From assembly GCA_026826555.1 (NCBI GenBank), contig JAKSZT010054324.1, positions 7,267,581-7,331,580 of the forward strand: a stretch of DNA of 64,000 nt. Reading direction: 5' to 3'. Each line of letters begins with the position of its first letter. Position 1 is the first letter of the stretch. The notes under the pieces are model-generated. The model saw only the letters and a list, made by a program, of their open reading frames with translations. It was not told the DNA's origin and did not search any database. Source of the stretch: Tolypeutes matacus. Taxonomy: Eukaryota > Chordata > Mammalia > Cingulata > Chlamyphoridae. The position numbers and the translations under genes were made by a program. This document shows positions 11,330 to 23,090 of the stretch, piece after piece.

Positions 11330-12740
11330 GAGCGGTAGAGAGGCAGCGAAGATCAACACTCCTCACACCCGGGCGAGAGGAGAGAGATCCTGACGTGTTT
11401 TTCTGCCTTCTGGGAAGAGCCTGGGCAGCCTGGAAGAGACGAAAAGTGGAGTGAGAGGGAAAGGGGAAGACAGGTCAGGATGGAGGGAAGAGGAGACTGG
11501 GGTCAGAGTCCCGAACTTGCTGAGCCTGCTGCGCACCTGTGGGACAGCGTTCCCCTGCGCCGAGCATCTCCGCTCTAAAGTGGTACGAGGTCGTTGGCTG
11601 GAGGGGGATTCAACAGCCAGGGGCAGAATCCCTCGCCCTACTCTGTCGCTCCGGATACGGGAACTCGCTCCCGCACCCTGGTAGCCCCTCCCCGGCGAGT
11701 CGGGCGCTCGGTCAGGGTGCAGGGTTCCTCGCCCAAGGACCGCGCGTGGTCTGGGTGCAGGTTCCCCTCCTGCTATCTCCCCTCGGGCTGGGGCCTCTCT
11801 GGTGGGATTTAATCCGCCCCTCCTTTGCCACGCGCCCCCCAGATTGTACCCGGCCCTTCCAAGAACTTGGTTCGCGGGCGATTGCTGTCCGGCGCCGCTC
11901 CGAGCAGCGCAGAGTTGGTGGTGCGTATTGACCCACAGTTGCAAACTATTGGCGGGCTTGCTCACCCCCACCCTCACCGCCCAGCACTTCTCCCCGCCTT
12001 CGGCCTCTTTCGATTTTAGGATCTTTTCCTTTCTTAAGTGTTTGGATGAATTCACTGACCATAGTCTTTTCAGTTGGAAATGACCCAATGGTTTTCATAC
12101 TTTTTGAACCTGACAGCAGAAAATTCCATAGGGAGGTGGAGAAAGAAGAAGAAAAACGTGTGTGTGCGTGCGTGCGCGCGCGCGCGTGAGAGAAAGAGAG
12201 AGAGAGACCTACGGGGGAGGGCAGGGGGCTTCCCTCTCCTGGAGGACAGACAGAATGATACATACTGTCATTAACAGTTTTGACCCACTCAGACCCCACC
12301 CTTCGGTTGCATCCATCACACAGTCATTACAAAGGGGCAGCGCTGTCACACTGCTTGCCCAGCTCCTGGGGCTCTCGGGCTGGTTTAATGAGGTGCACCC
12401 AGCCGGGGCTATTGTGCAGCGCGAAAGAGGCAGGAACGAGACGGCAACGATCTTAGCAGCTGCTCGCAGCAGCCCTGGTTGCAGCAGCCCCGCAGCATCA
12501 GTCAAGCCCAGACCTCAAGTGGAAGGATGCCTCTGGAAGTATTTTCCTGAAAAAACCCTTCAGGCAGTGGAAGACTGTGGCAGGGCTAGTGAACTTAAAT
12601 GGGGCTTTCCTCTCCTGCAGTTGAGCTGGCTGGAGGCAAGTGCAGTCACTCTGGTAATCGCGGGATGCTGGGGGCGGGGTGGTGGTGGTAGTTTTAAGCC
12701 AGTCCTCAGTCAAACGGCGGCTTGGATCAATTTCCCCTTC
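11330..12740. promoter_or_regulatory. CpG-rich promoter-like block
   Basis: An abrupt change from AT-rich flanks to GC-rich DNA with many CpGs (for example GCGGGCGATTGCTGTCCGGC near 11,875), the first of three or four such blocks in the window. Repeats are absent, which is typical of constrained mammalian promoters. A plus-strand consensus splice donor follows at 13,005/13,006, so I infer an alternative first exon transcribed to the right. Long ORFs on both strands (minus 11363-12088, 241 aa; plus 12162-12878, 238 aa) overlap each other or lie in low-complexity sequence. They look like ordinary GC-rich shadows, not genes. Confidence 0.65.
12156..12188. repeat. Alternating GT/GC tract, Z-DNA-prone
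   Basis: 33 consecutive alternating purine-pyrimidine bases with a (CG) core, followed by a GA-rich tract to about 12,207. It sits inside the CpG-rich block. Confidence 0.9.
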
Positions 12741-12908
12741 ACCCACTTAACTCTCCCCTTTACCTTTTGTTTTGTGAGCTTGGCTTTTTCAACCCCTAAC
12801 CCCTCCCTGTTATGGTTTGAACCGTGTGTCTTGTTCTGGGTTTTTGATTGTGCATTTAAATGTAATTCTGATTGGTGAATGTTCTCTCCTTTTTGTTGTG
12901 ATTACTAG

Positions 12909-13005
12909 AGATACTTTAGTCCTGCCTTCCCCGTTCTGCGCCCTGCACAAGCAGTTTTGAAAAATTAAGTGCAAAAGCATGACAAAGCAATATGAGGTTG
13001 CCGTG
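12909..13005 (+). other. Candidate exon ending at a strong donor; contains a nine-codon ORF
   Basis: The 3' boundary is a consensus donor, CCGTG|GTAAGTG, at 13,005/13,006. An ATG at 12,979 with A at -3 opens a nine-codon frame (MTKQYEVAV) that runs in phase 0 straight into the donor, so it could be either an alternative coding start or an upstream ORF. The 5' edge is uncertain. A weak acceptor (GTGATTACTAG|AG) ends at 12,908, but the exon could equally begin within the CpG-rich block upstream as a first exon. I do not recognise the peptide. Its position fits an upstream alternative first exon of the gene whose other first exon ends at 37,566. Confidence 0.45.
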
Positions 13006-15674
13006 GTAAGTGAACTTTTAAAACCAAAAATTACCATTTCTTCTCGTATGCTCGGTCTATGGGTGGTTTGAAGGGGACTCCTCACACACAAAGAGCTGTG
13101 GACTGGGAGGAGGGAGCGGTTAAACAACAAAAACCAACAGAAGCTCTAATTTTGTTTTTTTCTTCTGTATTTCTCTGTTCAATACTCATGGTATGGTAAT
13201 CAGTTTGGTGCATTTAAAGTGGGTGAGAGTTGGCAGTCAGCAGAGGAGAGATGCAGGGGAGGGAGGAGAAGGGAACTAGGTTATTGTCTGATTTCAAAAG
13301 AACCGTGCAGCTCTGACTTCCTGAACTCTGGCACAGTGGCCGGGTCATTCCTGATCAAAATCCAGAGGGAGAAAAGGAACAGTAGGCTCCCCCTCCTATC
13401 TCTGTCCCCTCACCTGCAGTATTGGACCTCCCCCTTTCTTCCTTACACTACCTCAGGTAGCAACATTAGAAGACATCATTCTAGGCAAACTTTAAACTCC
13501 AAATGATCAAATAATACATTTGGAAAGTTGAGGTCTTAAAAGATTTGAGGCTGGAGAACAGAATTGCTTGCCACTCATTCTCACTTTTCCTTTCCCTCTT
13601 CCTCACCCCCTCCTTTTTTTTTTTTTTTTTTTTTTTTGACTCAAAGTGTGCAAATTGATTTAAACATTCTTCCTCAACACCCTCTCCTAATCCCTTTTAT
13701 TTGTTTTAACAATAGAGGTGTATTCCATGGAAAGATTTCTTGGTTTTGCCCCCTTTTCTCATTCACTTTCTGGAAATAGCTATCCAACTTAATATTTGTG
13801 TCTAAGTTAACAATTTCAAGTTTTCAAGAGAAAATCAAACAATTTTCTCTGTTCTAGAGAATTCTAAATTGTGTGGCCAGCTATGCACTTTTTAAAAAGA
13901 ATTAACAGTGCTCAATTGTTTTAACTTTTTGTTTGTGGATCTAGTTGACTTTTAAATTATCAAGGGCTGTTGCCATGGAGATGACTGGGATGCCCTATAT
14001 TGGAATGGACCTGTATATTCTTTGATGAGGCAAGCCATCTAAGTTTTCTCATTTGAAGATGGGATGGAAGCAGAAATGCCCAGAAAGGACTTTTTTCTTG
14101 TTTATTTTGTTAAGCCCATTCTTAACTTTCATTTAATGTGTGCAGATATCATTTTATGTGCCTACATTTCTCAAGAACTATTCTGAAATAAAGACTCTTA
14201 AAGTAATTATAAACTTTGATCACAGGAAACAGAAAATAACTTTTTTACTAATTGCACTGCAATAAAGATAAATTAATGTATTTCATTGGGCATATATTTA
14301 AATAACTTATCTTAACAACTTATTTTTGTCAGTTCTACATGAAGTAACTGTAAAATATCAGTAACTAACAGGAAAGTGATTTTTGCAATCACCTTCCAAA
14401 GTCATCATTTTTCCTTTTAAGTTTGCTATTTGCAATTAGTGTCCTTAAAACAGTTTTCAATTCATATAGCTATTTGCTAATCCACTGCTAAAAGAGGAAT
14501 CAATTTAGTAGAACTTGTGAAACTAAGAATAGTTTAGAATATTTTATGTATTTCTAGTAAAAAGAATTTCATTTGGGAAGTTTGCTTTTCTTATGAACTG
14601 ATATTCTTACATCACAGATAGTCAACTAACAGTGTTTAAAACAATTTATTTTGGGCCATACCACTCAACCATTATAGCTATTTAATTTTGTAATTAATCT
14701 TAACCCATACTAGCACTGTCTGTGAAGTTTTTTAATGAACATCTAAAAATGAATTAATTACACAATCTTAAAGCAAGACTTCACTATCTACTACTGCTAC
14801 ATAGATAAGTAAATATACTACTTGTACATACATAAAATTAGATTATTTTGACACTTAATTGGAGAAATACTTTTAATTGGAGATGTTTTATCATGCTCAT
14901 AATCTCAAACAAGCTTTCAACTTTATTGTAGTTTTCCATCTACACAGTGAAAATGTTTCAGTTGAAGACACTAATAAAAATTATTTAAAATAAGTTGGAT
15001 AATTGAAAATGATAATAATAGTGTATGGGGTTTAATTTCTTTTCAAAGTATTTAGATCTATTTAATGACATATATTCCTGGTACTTTCCCTCACTAATAC
15101 CATAATTTTGGGGTGATTTTAGGTTTAGCAAATATTCTCAATATGGAAATTTCTTTATGTAAAAATGGTATACTATAATAATCCATTTCTTTCTTAACAT
15201 TCTAATTATATGTTATTGGCACATTAGAAATAGAGTGATCATGTTCTGACATTTTCCCTAAAATTCAGGCAATTAAAATAAATTTTACAAAGCAGATTAC
15301 TTATAATACTGTTCATAAGAACAAAATTGTGTGTTTTAACTAAGCAATAGTCTCAGAAATATTCATTGCTTCCCATAACATTGATTCACTTTAAGTGAAT
15401 AGCTATCATAAATAAAAGGGAAAAATAGATGAGATGTAGGGGTAGAGGTGACTGGTAGCCACAATAATTTAGTGTTACATTGCAGGTTTTACCCCTTATA
15501 CCATGTTTAGGGCATCAAATGTGCCTATGAACAAAAAAGACAGACTGTAGTGATACCAGAAGTTTTAGATGCAAAACATGACTTCCATTTATTACTTCTA
15601 ATTAGTATTAAATTTAATGTGTATCTTCTATTAGCTACTCAATCTAAGACAGCTAATACGTTAACTACAATAGT
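13006..15674. other. Intron-like or intergenic AT-rich DNA
   Basis: No exon with two good splice sites seen. A 24-base T-run lies near 13,614-13,637. The region is repeat-poor and may contain conserved non-coding elements. Confidence 0.45.
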
Positions 15675-16070
15675 TGGCATTTGTTGTCTACCTGTCATGA
15701 TCCTATCACAGTGCTAAGTGCTTTACATATACTACCTCAGTTAATCTTCAAAACCAGTCTAGCTAGTATATTTTATTATCCTAGAAACTTACTAGTTAGG
15801 GCAGGAGTTCTTAACAAGGGGTTCATGAACTTGAATTGGAAATTCAAAAGAAACGTTACTCTTGTGGGGACATATTGGTGCAGGTGTGATAAATTTATTA
15901 AATAATACACAGTAGAGTGTGGACTTAGTAAGGGGTCCGTGGTTTTCACCTTACTGGCAAAGGGGTCTGTGGAACAAAAAAGGTTGAGAACCCCTGAGTT
16001 AGGATCATACAGCTAATAAATCATGAAGTGAGGATTTGAATCTAAATCTAGCTGACTCTAAAATTTGATC
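15675..16070 (-). repeat. MIR element (reverse) interrupted by a hAT MITE
   Basis: Left half 15675-15801 (CACAGTGCTAAGTGCTTTAC, TTAATCTTCAAAACCAG) and right half 15997-16070 (GGATCATACAGCTAATAAAT, GAGGATTTGAATCTAAATC) are consecutive parts of one reverse MIR. The MITE at 15802-15996 sits between them, so the MIR was in place first. Confidence 0.8.
15802..15996 (+). mobile_element. hAT-type MITE, copy 2, inside a MIR
   Basis: 195 bp, related along its length to the element at 3111-3310. Its termini are CAGGAGTTCTTAAC and the inverse of GTTGAGAACCCCTG. The flanking 8-bp duplication is AGTTAGGG (15794-15801) and AGTTAGGA (15997-16004). No transposase. Confidence 0.85.
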
Positions 16071-17251
16071 CAACAAAAAGCAGAATGAGAATCAAATAAG
16101 AGAAAACATGAAATAATTTACTCTTTTAAAAAGACCCTTATATCTCCACATAAAACTCACATAATTTCCACAAATTCTTAGGATAAGAGTCATTACCTAA
16201 GGAGTCATTGGCTCCTTTCTTGATAAAAGAGTTTTGTAGAAAAATTCTTGCTGAAATATTATTCCTAACTATATCCCCATATTGGATTTTGATACATTAG
16301 CCTAGTTTAGCTGATTGTTTCTCTTTGGGGACATTGATTATGGAGAATTTATTGCATTTTCCAGCCTACCCCAAAACAAACAAAAGGAGAGGAAAATTAA
16401 ATCAATTATAATTACAAAAGTATTTTAAAATAAGTACCAACAATGTCTACTTAATAAAAGGAAAACTTACTGCAAACCCAGTTTTCCTTAAAAGGGAACT
16501 TAAAAATCAAATAAGCAGTGTGAGTTTTCCATTTACCAAATTACATAGAATTTCGTTTTTCATTTTAAAGACTTTAAATATTCAATTACATTAAAACTTG
16601 CTAAAGTAATATTACCTTATGATTTTATAGGTAGCAAGTCATTTGATGATTTTTTTAGCCATAATAATTTCTAAGTTAGAGATTACCTTGATATGTTTTT
16701 AATGAATTAAATAAATTTAATTATTCAGTGATTAGGGGCCCTCTGTTTTTTTTAAACAGCCTTCATTTAATGAACTAAAGAAACAAAGATATAAAAAAGC
16801 CATATAGAAAATTAAAAGTTTCAAATAGGGTCCCATTTTATGATGGCTTTTTAAATGTTAAAGATAAATAGACTCTTTAATTAATACTGGAAAAAATCCT
16901 TTCCCTTTAAAATACTCTGATTTTGCTCCTTTTTACTTATAAAATCTTTAGAGCTGAGAGATTGGGGCATGAATATTGCATCTCTTCAGGTTGGTTTATT
17001 TATTAGCTTGGATCTGCAAAAGTAGAGGTGTTAAGATTTTATCAAGATTATTCAATCAAGTCCCCCTAAGTAGCAATGAAAAAAATGTCTCAGGACATCA
17101 TTTACATTGAACAGAAAACTGCCCAATTTCCCCCTTTCCCCTAGAAGAAATGAAAGCTCTCAGAGTAACTCTATTTTTCTGCACTTTATGAAATAACTGG
17201 GCTCCTGAGTTGGTTTTTTTTTCTTCTTCTTCTTCTTTTCTTTTCTTTCTT

Positions 17252-17293
<42 letters not shown>

Positions 17294-18750
17294 TTTGTTT
17301 TTTTTTTTTTTTTTTTTTGTTTTCTGTAAATCTTTTGTTTCAATTGGGTCTCTTTTTTAAAAATGCAGAGAGCTCACACCTTTAAAGAGCTTTTGAATTA
17401 ATGCTCTTGTTATGAGGAACTTTTTAAAAGCTGATGCATCCGTCTTATAAGTTTCAGATTCCCATATAGTGAAATCATTCAGATCTATCATGTTTAAACT
17501 ACATTATTTTGAGAATTCCAATAGGTTTTCTAAATGTTAGATAATTTTGGATTTTAAGAACCAGTATTATAAAAAGGAGCATTGTAAGGCCTGAGTGCTT
17601 CAACTCCACAATATTCTATCAATTGTTCACATATAGCCCAACTCAGTTGGCTTTGGAGACAATGCCTTATAAGACCCTTGGATTTTTACTCTACTCTAAA
17701 AACTAATTTTAGTTCCTAGTCTCCATTTTAAATAAAATTCAGGCACAGTTTTTATCATAGTTAATAGAATGTATATTTTTCTATTTTATCCTTGATTTGG
17801 AATTTTACATTATATTATTAAGTACTAAAATCAAAGGACTATGTCTGGACAATTTATTCTTCTATCCTTTTAAAGCCATGAAAATATAAAGTTATAGTTA
17901 TATCAGTAAGAAGCAAAAAAGGAAAAATTTTAAAGCAGTTTTTTGGTTTTAAACTTATAGGGTAATACTGCAAAACTAACTTTATCTAGTGGCAAGAATA
18001 TTAACTACTTTTATTATTAAGTAAAACCCAAGAATATTTGAAGATAGGTTCATGGAAACTATTTTCTTCTACCTTTCCATTATTGCTTTCTCCTAACTTT
18101 GTACAGGATGATAATTTCTCTTGAAAAAATAGTAGGAAAAAATGTGGACTATGCTTAAATCAGGAAAAAAGCTGAAGAAGTTCTGGCATAGGTCCTGGAA
18201 TCCTTCCAGTTATGCACCTCTATTATCCCTGTAAATTCTTTTGGACATGAAATCATTACATTTTGCATTCAAAGTAAAGTTATATGTTATGGACTTTCAA
18301 AGTGTCTCAGAGCATGAAGGGCTTACAGCAAAGGGCAGAATAATACAAGCTAGATACCACATCTGATGAACATTCATGAGGGCTGAGAAACCATTATTAA
18401 TGGTTTTACGTTTTTAAAAATAGAGATATAAAATTAAGGAAACCTGAGGTCATTATCATTCAGAACTAAGAAATCAGCTTTTCGAGGATTTCCAGTAACA
18501 ATTATTAACCATGGGGTAGATAGTTTAAAGACTTGATTAACATAAATTTTTAATAAAATCTTTTTTTAAAAGTGTTACTATCTTTTGGTATTAAGGATGA
18601 TAAGAGCTAAGATTGCTATGGAAATCTAAACTTTTGAATTTCAAATGTATCACCATTGAATTTGATATTGTGGCATTTAATATAAAAGTTTAATTCATAA
18701 CATGGATATTATAACATTTTTATGCATCTTGGAATAGAAATTATTAGTAT
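16071..18750. other. AT-rich non-coding DNA
   Basis: No recognised gene or interspersed repeat apart from the pyrimidine tract listed separately. Confidence 0.45.
17213..17324. repeat. Long T-rich polypyrimidine tract
   Basis: About 110 bases of T and TTC/TTTC repeats with only isolated G interruptions. The minus-strand ORF of lysine repeats over this tract is an artefact. Confidence 0.95.
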
Positions 18751-18754
18751 ACTT

Positions 18755-18960
18755 TACTCAACAAACATTATTGCATGCTTGCTAGGTTTTAAACACAGTG
18801 CTCAAGCTTGGGTGTACCCTGCTGGAAAAGATGGTTGTGCTATCAGGTAATGCACAGTCTGTGTAGGAGAGAGACATATCAATAAATGCTAATGATGCTT
18901 TGAGATTAATGCTATCAAAGGTATGTACAAAGTGCTTTGAGGAGCACAGAGGAAGCTATC
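18755..18960. repeat. L2-like LINE fragment
   Basis: The phrases CTCAACAAACATTATTGC, AAACACAGTGCTCAAG, CTATCAAAGGTATGTACAAAG and GGAGCACAGAGGAAG follow the order of an ancient L2 3' region. Diverged, so the orientation is not certain. Confidence 0.55.
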
Positions 18961-21290
18961 ACCAATATGCCTACGGTTGGCTTCAGCATGGGCATCTCAG
19001 TGGAGGTGAAGTTTTGCACACTGACTTTTTTTTTCCTATTGTTAAAAAAATTTAACAGTGGGTTTTCAAATAATATACAGAAAGGTGGGATATATATTTT
19101 TCTAGTTTTACATACTGATATGTATTTGTGGTGGAGGGCAAATTTTCAGTGTAGGATGCTGAGTTTTTCAAGATTCATTAGTGTAATTTCTCAGATACAC
19201 TGCCTTTGACAAATGTGTACAGCCGGGAAAGCCTTTAATATATTGATTATGTTACTGTTTTGTTGCTAGTACCATAATGCATAAAGCAAAGGCTCCATTT
19301 TTATTCTTGTATGCTCTATCAAAAAAAAAAAAAATCTTGCAAACCGTGAAAGGCACACAAAAACAAAAGTAATTAAATATAAATGGTGAAAGAGATTACT
19401 TGTGATCTGGGTTGGAATTAGAAAATGAAGTGTGTAAGAAAGAGGATATTTGAGAAGAAATGATATGGAAAATGTTTTAAAATAGGAGAAAGAGTTTTGC
19501 TTCATAACAATAGGGTATCAGCTTAAGTGATTTCACTGTCCTTTGTATTGCTTTCACATTTACAACAGAGGAGAGAGATACTATTAATCTGAAATTTTCT
19601 GTTTTAGTGATTTTCATCATTGATCAGACTAAAACCATCTCATTTTTTTTTCTTAAACTCCCAGATGTATGTAGTTTTGCTGTGAAAACCTTCACTTCAG
19701 AGTGATTAGTACATCTTATGAATATCATTATGCATTTTGCTCTCTGATAGCTTGACAATACAGTTTAGCCTGTTCCTCCTGGGATTCTCTCCTGGCAACA
19801 ATTTTTTATTTTCTTGTGTTCATTTTTAGGAAAATCCTCTCAACATTGTTATATACATTATTTTATAGAAAGGAGGCATGTAAAATACTCTTGAACTCAT
19901 TTTACTTGTAAGTTTGAATAGCATTCAGATTAGAATGATTTCCCCAGAATTTTATAGGCTTGCCCAATCCAGCTGTATATTTTATATGCTAATGTAAATT
20001 CTATTTTTGTTCCCCTTGGGGGTTTAAGTGATTATAATTGTTGCTCTTCAAAAGCCAAACAGATGATGATTGCTGCTTCAGGAGTATACCAAAAGAAACT
20101 GGCTTTCATTAAACCTGCTCATCCACTTCATAATTATCTCCATTTTATCTAGCTAAGAAGCAGGAAAAAATGGCAAGTACAGTTCATTGACGCCAGTTCA
20201 GTTATTTAAACATCACTTTATTGAACTAGCAGGAGGTGTTAAAGTATGGGGAATGTTTTCATTCTAACACTGATATGTAGCCAGTGGCCCAACTCAAGAG
20301 TCAGCTGAGCTTCAAATGCCAGAGGCCACAAAGAATAAGAGAGGAGATATTTTGAAAAGAGTCCTCTAGTGGATACAATAAATAGTACTGCAGTAGTAGC
20401 TATTCTGAAATACTCTTTTTGCTTATTCTTCTTCCTGTAAGTTTTGCATGGAGTTAGCTATTTTTTATAAAAATAACTTTTAAAAGGATCCAGGAATGCA
20501 CTCCAAATGAAAGGGAAATTTCCTGCATAATGTAAAAAAAGAGATATTGATAAATATTCAAAACATATCAAATCCAGAGACTAACTGACTTCGGGTCCTT
20601 CCAGAAATCCTTGATGGCATGAGCTCTGTGATCTGACCACGGGTCAGACAGTAGTTACTTGTAGAGGCTGGTTTTCCTCAGGGGGGAGGATATCTCCCCC
20701 ATTCAGGTGACACAGGGCTCTGAGTTGTGTGTTCCCTAGTGTTAGGGTATGTGTGAAGGGGTGGCCTCAGAGCGGGTTTGCCTCGGGACATATTTCTGAC
20801 CACATGCATTGTCGATCATCCTCCTGATGGTGCAGTGAAGATCCCTGAATAGAAAAGTGTCAGAGTCAACAGCTGCTCAGGCTTCCAGCTGTGAGCAAGC
20901 AATTCTTTGCTGGTTAAACGAACAATTCTGAAGAGACCTTCTCTGTTTTGAAATTTCAAAGAGCCATATTTTAGAAATCCATCGTCTAAGACTGGACTTA
21001 AATAAAACATTACATTCATAAACAAAGAAAGAAAATAGAAGATTTCACTTTTTCTACAGACTTTCATTTTCGTGTTCCAGATAGTTCAGTAACTTCCAGC
21101 GAATTTCACCTTTTTAAAAGGCTATCTTACAACTTGATTTCGAAACTTTTGGTGAATCATATCGAAAAATGAAAAAAAAAAAGTTTACTTAATAAGAAAA
21201 AGAAAGTATGTGTCTGATAAGGTTTAGGATAAATTACTACAAAATTGTATATATTAAAAAACTCAATTTCCTCTCGATTCCTATGCCATA
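18961..21290. other. Non-coding DNA, nothing recognised
   Basis: Short ORFs only. A small hairpin-like palindrome at 20,681-20,700 (GGGGGA ... TCCCCC) is too short to interpret. Confidence 0.4.
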
Positions 21291-21299
21291 ACAATAAAT

Positions 21300-21440
21300 C
21301 ATTTTCCAGTTTTCATATACATAATTTTATTTTAGCTTCATAATAACCCCATGAAGTAAGAAAAGCAAACACCATCATTCTCATTTTATATATGGAAACA
21401 GCAATTCCCAGGTGTTTTAAAAATGAAGTCTAGGTATACC
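21300..21440 (-). repeat. Degraded MIR fragment, reverse orientation
   Basis: Contains TTCATAATAACCCCATGAAG and TTCTCATTTTATATATGG in reverse MIR order; the rest is decayed. Confidence 0.5.
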
Positions 21441-22640
21441 ACTTCCTTCACCAACATCTTGATCAATGTCAACGTGGTCTACCAACATCTTGCCAATACA
21501 TAATGTTGAGTTCTATCTACACTGCAGTCTTATCTACCCCGCAGGTAAAATTTCCCCAGAAAATAAGTATTTTCCCAAATAAGCTTTTAGATAATCTATG
21601 CAGTTTGTATTCTTAGATCCAGGGAGAGAATATATCAATTCAGGGCTCCCTAAAAACTCTCTAAATTATAAACTCTTTCTGGTGTGGTGGCAGATTTCTA
21701 CCAACCAGGCCTATAAAAGGCATCAGTCTGAGCAACTTCATATCGGAAAAGGGAATATACCAGCTGAACCCAGGGATGCCTTAGGCAATAATGGTGAAAA
21801 TGATGTGATTGGTTTTCTCACCTCCCGATTACCGTCTCTGGATACCTCTAGGACCTAGCTATCCTTTGTTGCTATAGGCTTGTGCTCTTCCTTTACCTCA
21901 TTGCTGAAACACAAGGTCTACTAGGACAATATCCCTTTCTCTTCCAGGGTAACAGATTATTACCTAATAAACTGATCTTTGCTAATGAGAGGATATTAAG
22001 GACAGTTCTGGTTTTTGGTTAATATTTAAAAGTCACTCCCAGGAAAAAAAAATGCCCTCTTTTGTTAAACAATCATGGCAAGCAAACTGAAGGGGGCCAT
22101 GTCGGGCCAACATATACCTGTTTCTGAGAGTTGCTTTTCTTACGCATGTAACATCTCTTGATCTTCATCATTGAAGGGTCTGTTTACTTATTTTGAATTA
22201 GGACAGTTAGAAAGGAGCTTAATCAACAACAAAATATAACTGAGAAAAAATTTGATTTGGTAGTTTTTGCTTATTTGCCTGTGTTTATTAAAAAGAAATA
22301 AAAGCTACAAGATATAGCAAACACCACAATATATCTGTGCCAGTGAAATGACTCTGTAATTTTCCAGGGCTATCTCACATGTCCTTTCATTTTACTAACA
22401 GTAAATTATGGAAAATCAGGCTTACTCTGTGACCTCACTGACATATGAATGTAAATAAAATCTTTTAAAAATATCCCAGTTAAATCTCTTCCAGCATAAT
22501 ACAAAATACAAATTTAGCAATGATTCCAATTAATCTTCTCAACAAAGAGAGCTGAACCAAAATAGTTCAAGCAAAAGTTTACTTTAACTCCATGTTAACT
22601 GAGCAACTAAAAAAATCTGTACTATTTTTTTTTGCTCCTA
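21441..22640. other. Non-coding DNA, nothing recognised
   Basis: An 86-codon ORF (21598-21858) lacks any recognisable domain and flanking splice sites. Confidence 0.4.
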
Positions 22641-22649
22641 AATAGGTGA

Positions 22650-22855
22650 ATTCATCAGAACAATCATGGAGGTTTTTATAAACACATATGCTTAGACCCT
22701 ACCTCAGAATTACTGAGCAGAATCTCCCAGGATAGAGACCAAGCATTTGTACTTTAAAAAATAAAAAAATAGTAAATAAATAAATAAAAGAATGCCTCCA
22801 CAGGTAGGTTGATGCATTGATGCCAGAAATGTGTGAAGACCACTTGGCTTTCCTC
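22650..22855. mobile_element. MER20-like fragment with A/T-rich interruption
   Basis: The phrases CTTAGACCCTACCTCAGAAT, CAGAATCTCCCAGG and a distal TGTGAAGACCACTT fit an old MER20-type element. An AATAAATAAATAA run at about 22,758-22,790 lies in the middle. Confidence 0.5.
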
Positions 22856-22869
22856 TTAGCAGTTCTGTC

Positions 22870-23090
22870 ATTCATTGAAGATTCACTCTGTGCTAGGCAC
22901 TCTAAGCACTTGACAAATATTTTTTCATTTAATGCTCACAACGTACCTAAAAGACAGCTATTATTTTTATACTCATTTTACTAATGAGAAAGCTGAGCCT
23001 TAGAGAAGTTGGACAACATGTCTGAAGTTACACACCAAGGACATGGGAAATGTTGCCCCAGAAGCCAGGTCTGTTTGACTACCATTAGCT
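22870..23090 (-). repeat. MIR element, reverse orientation
   Basis: Clear reverse MIR order: GTGCTAGGCACTCTAAGC, AATGCTCACAACGTACC, CTCATTTTACTAATGAG, AAGCTGAGCCTTAGAGAAG. Confidence 0.85.

Noticed and set aside
11363..12088. 241-codon minus-strand ORF in CpG-rich DNA
   Set aside because: Arg/Pro/Ser-rich, no domain, overlapped by ORFs in other frames; expected in GC-rich promoter DNA.
12162..12878. 238-codon plus-strand ORF
   Set aside because: Starts in the GT/GC/GA low-complexity tract and shows no recognisable domain.
17098..17343. Lysine-rich ORF
   Set aside because: Translation of a poly-pyrimidine tract on the opposite strand.
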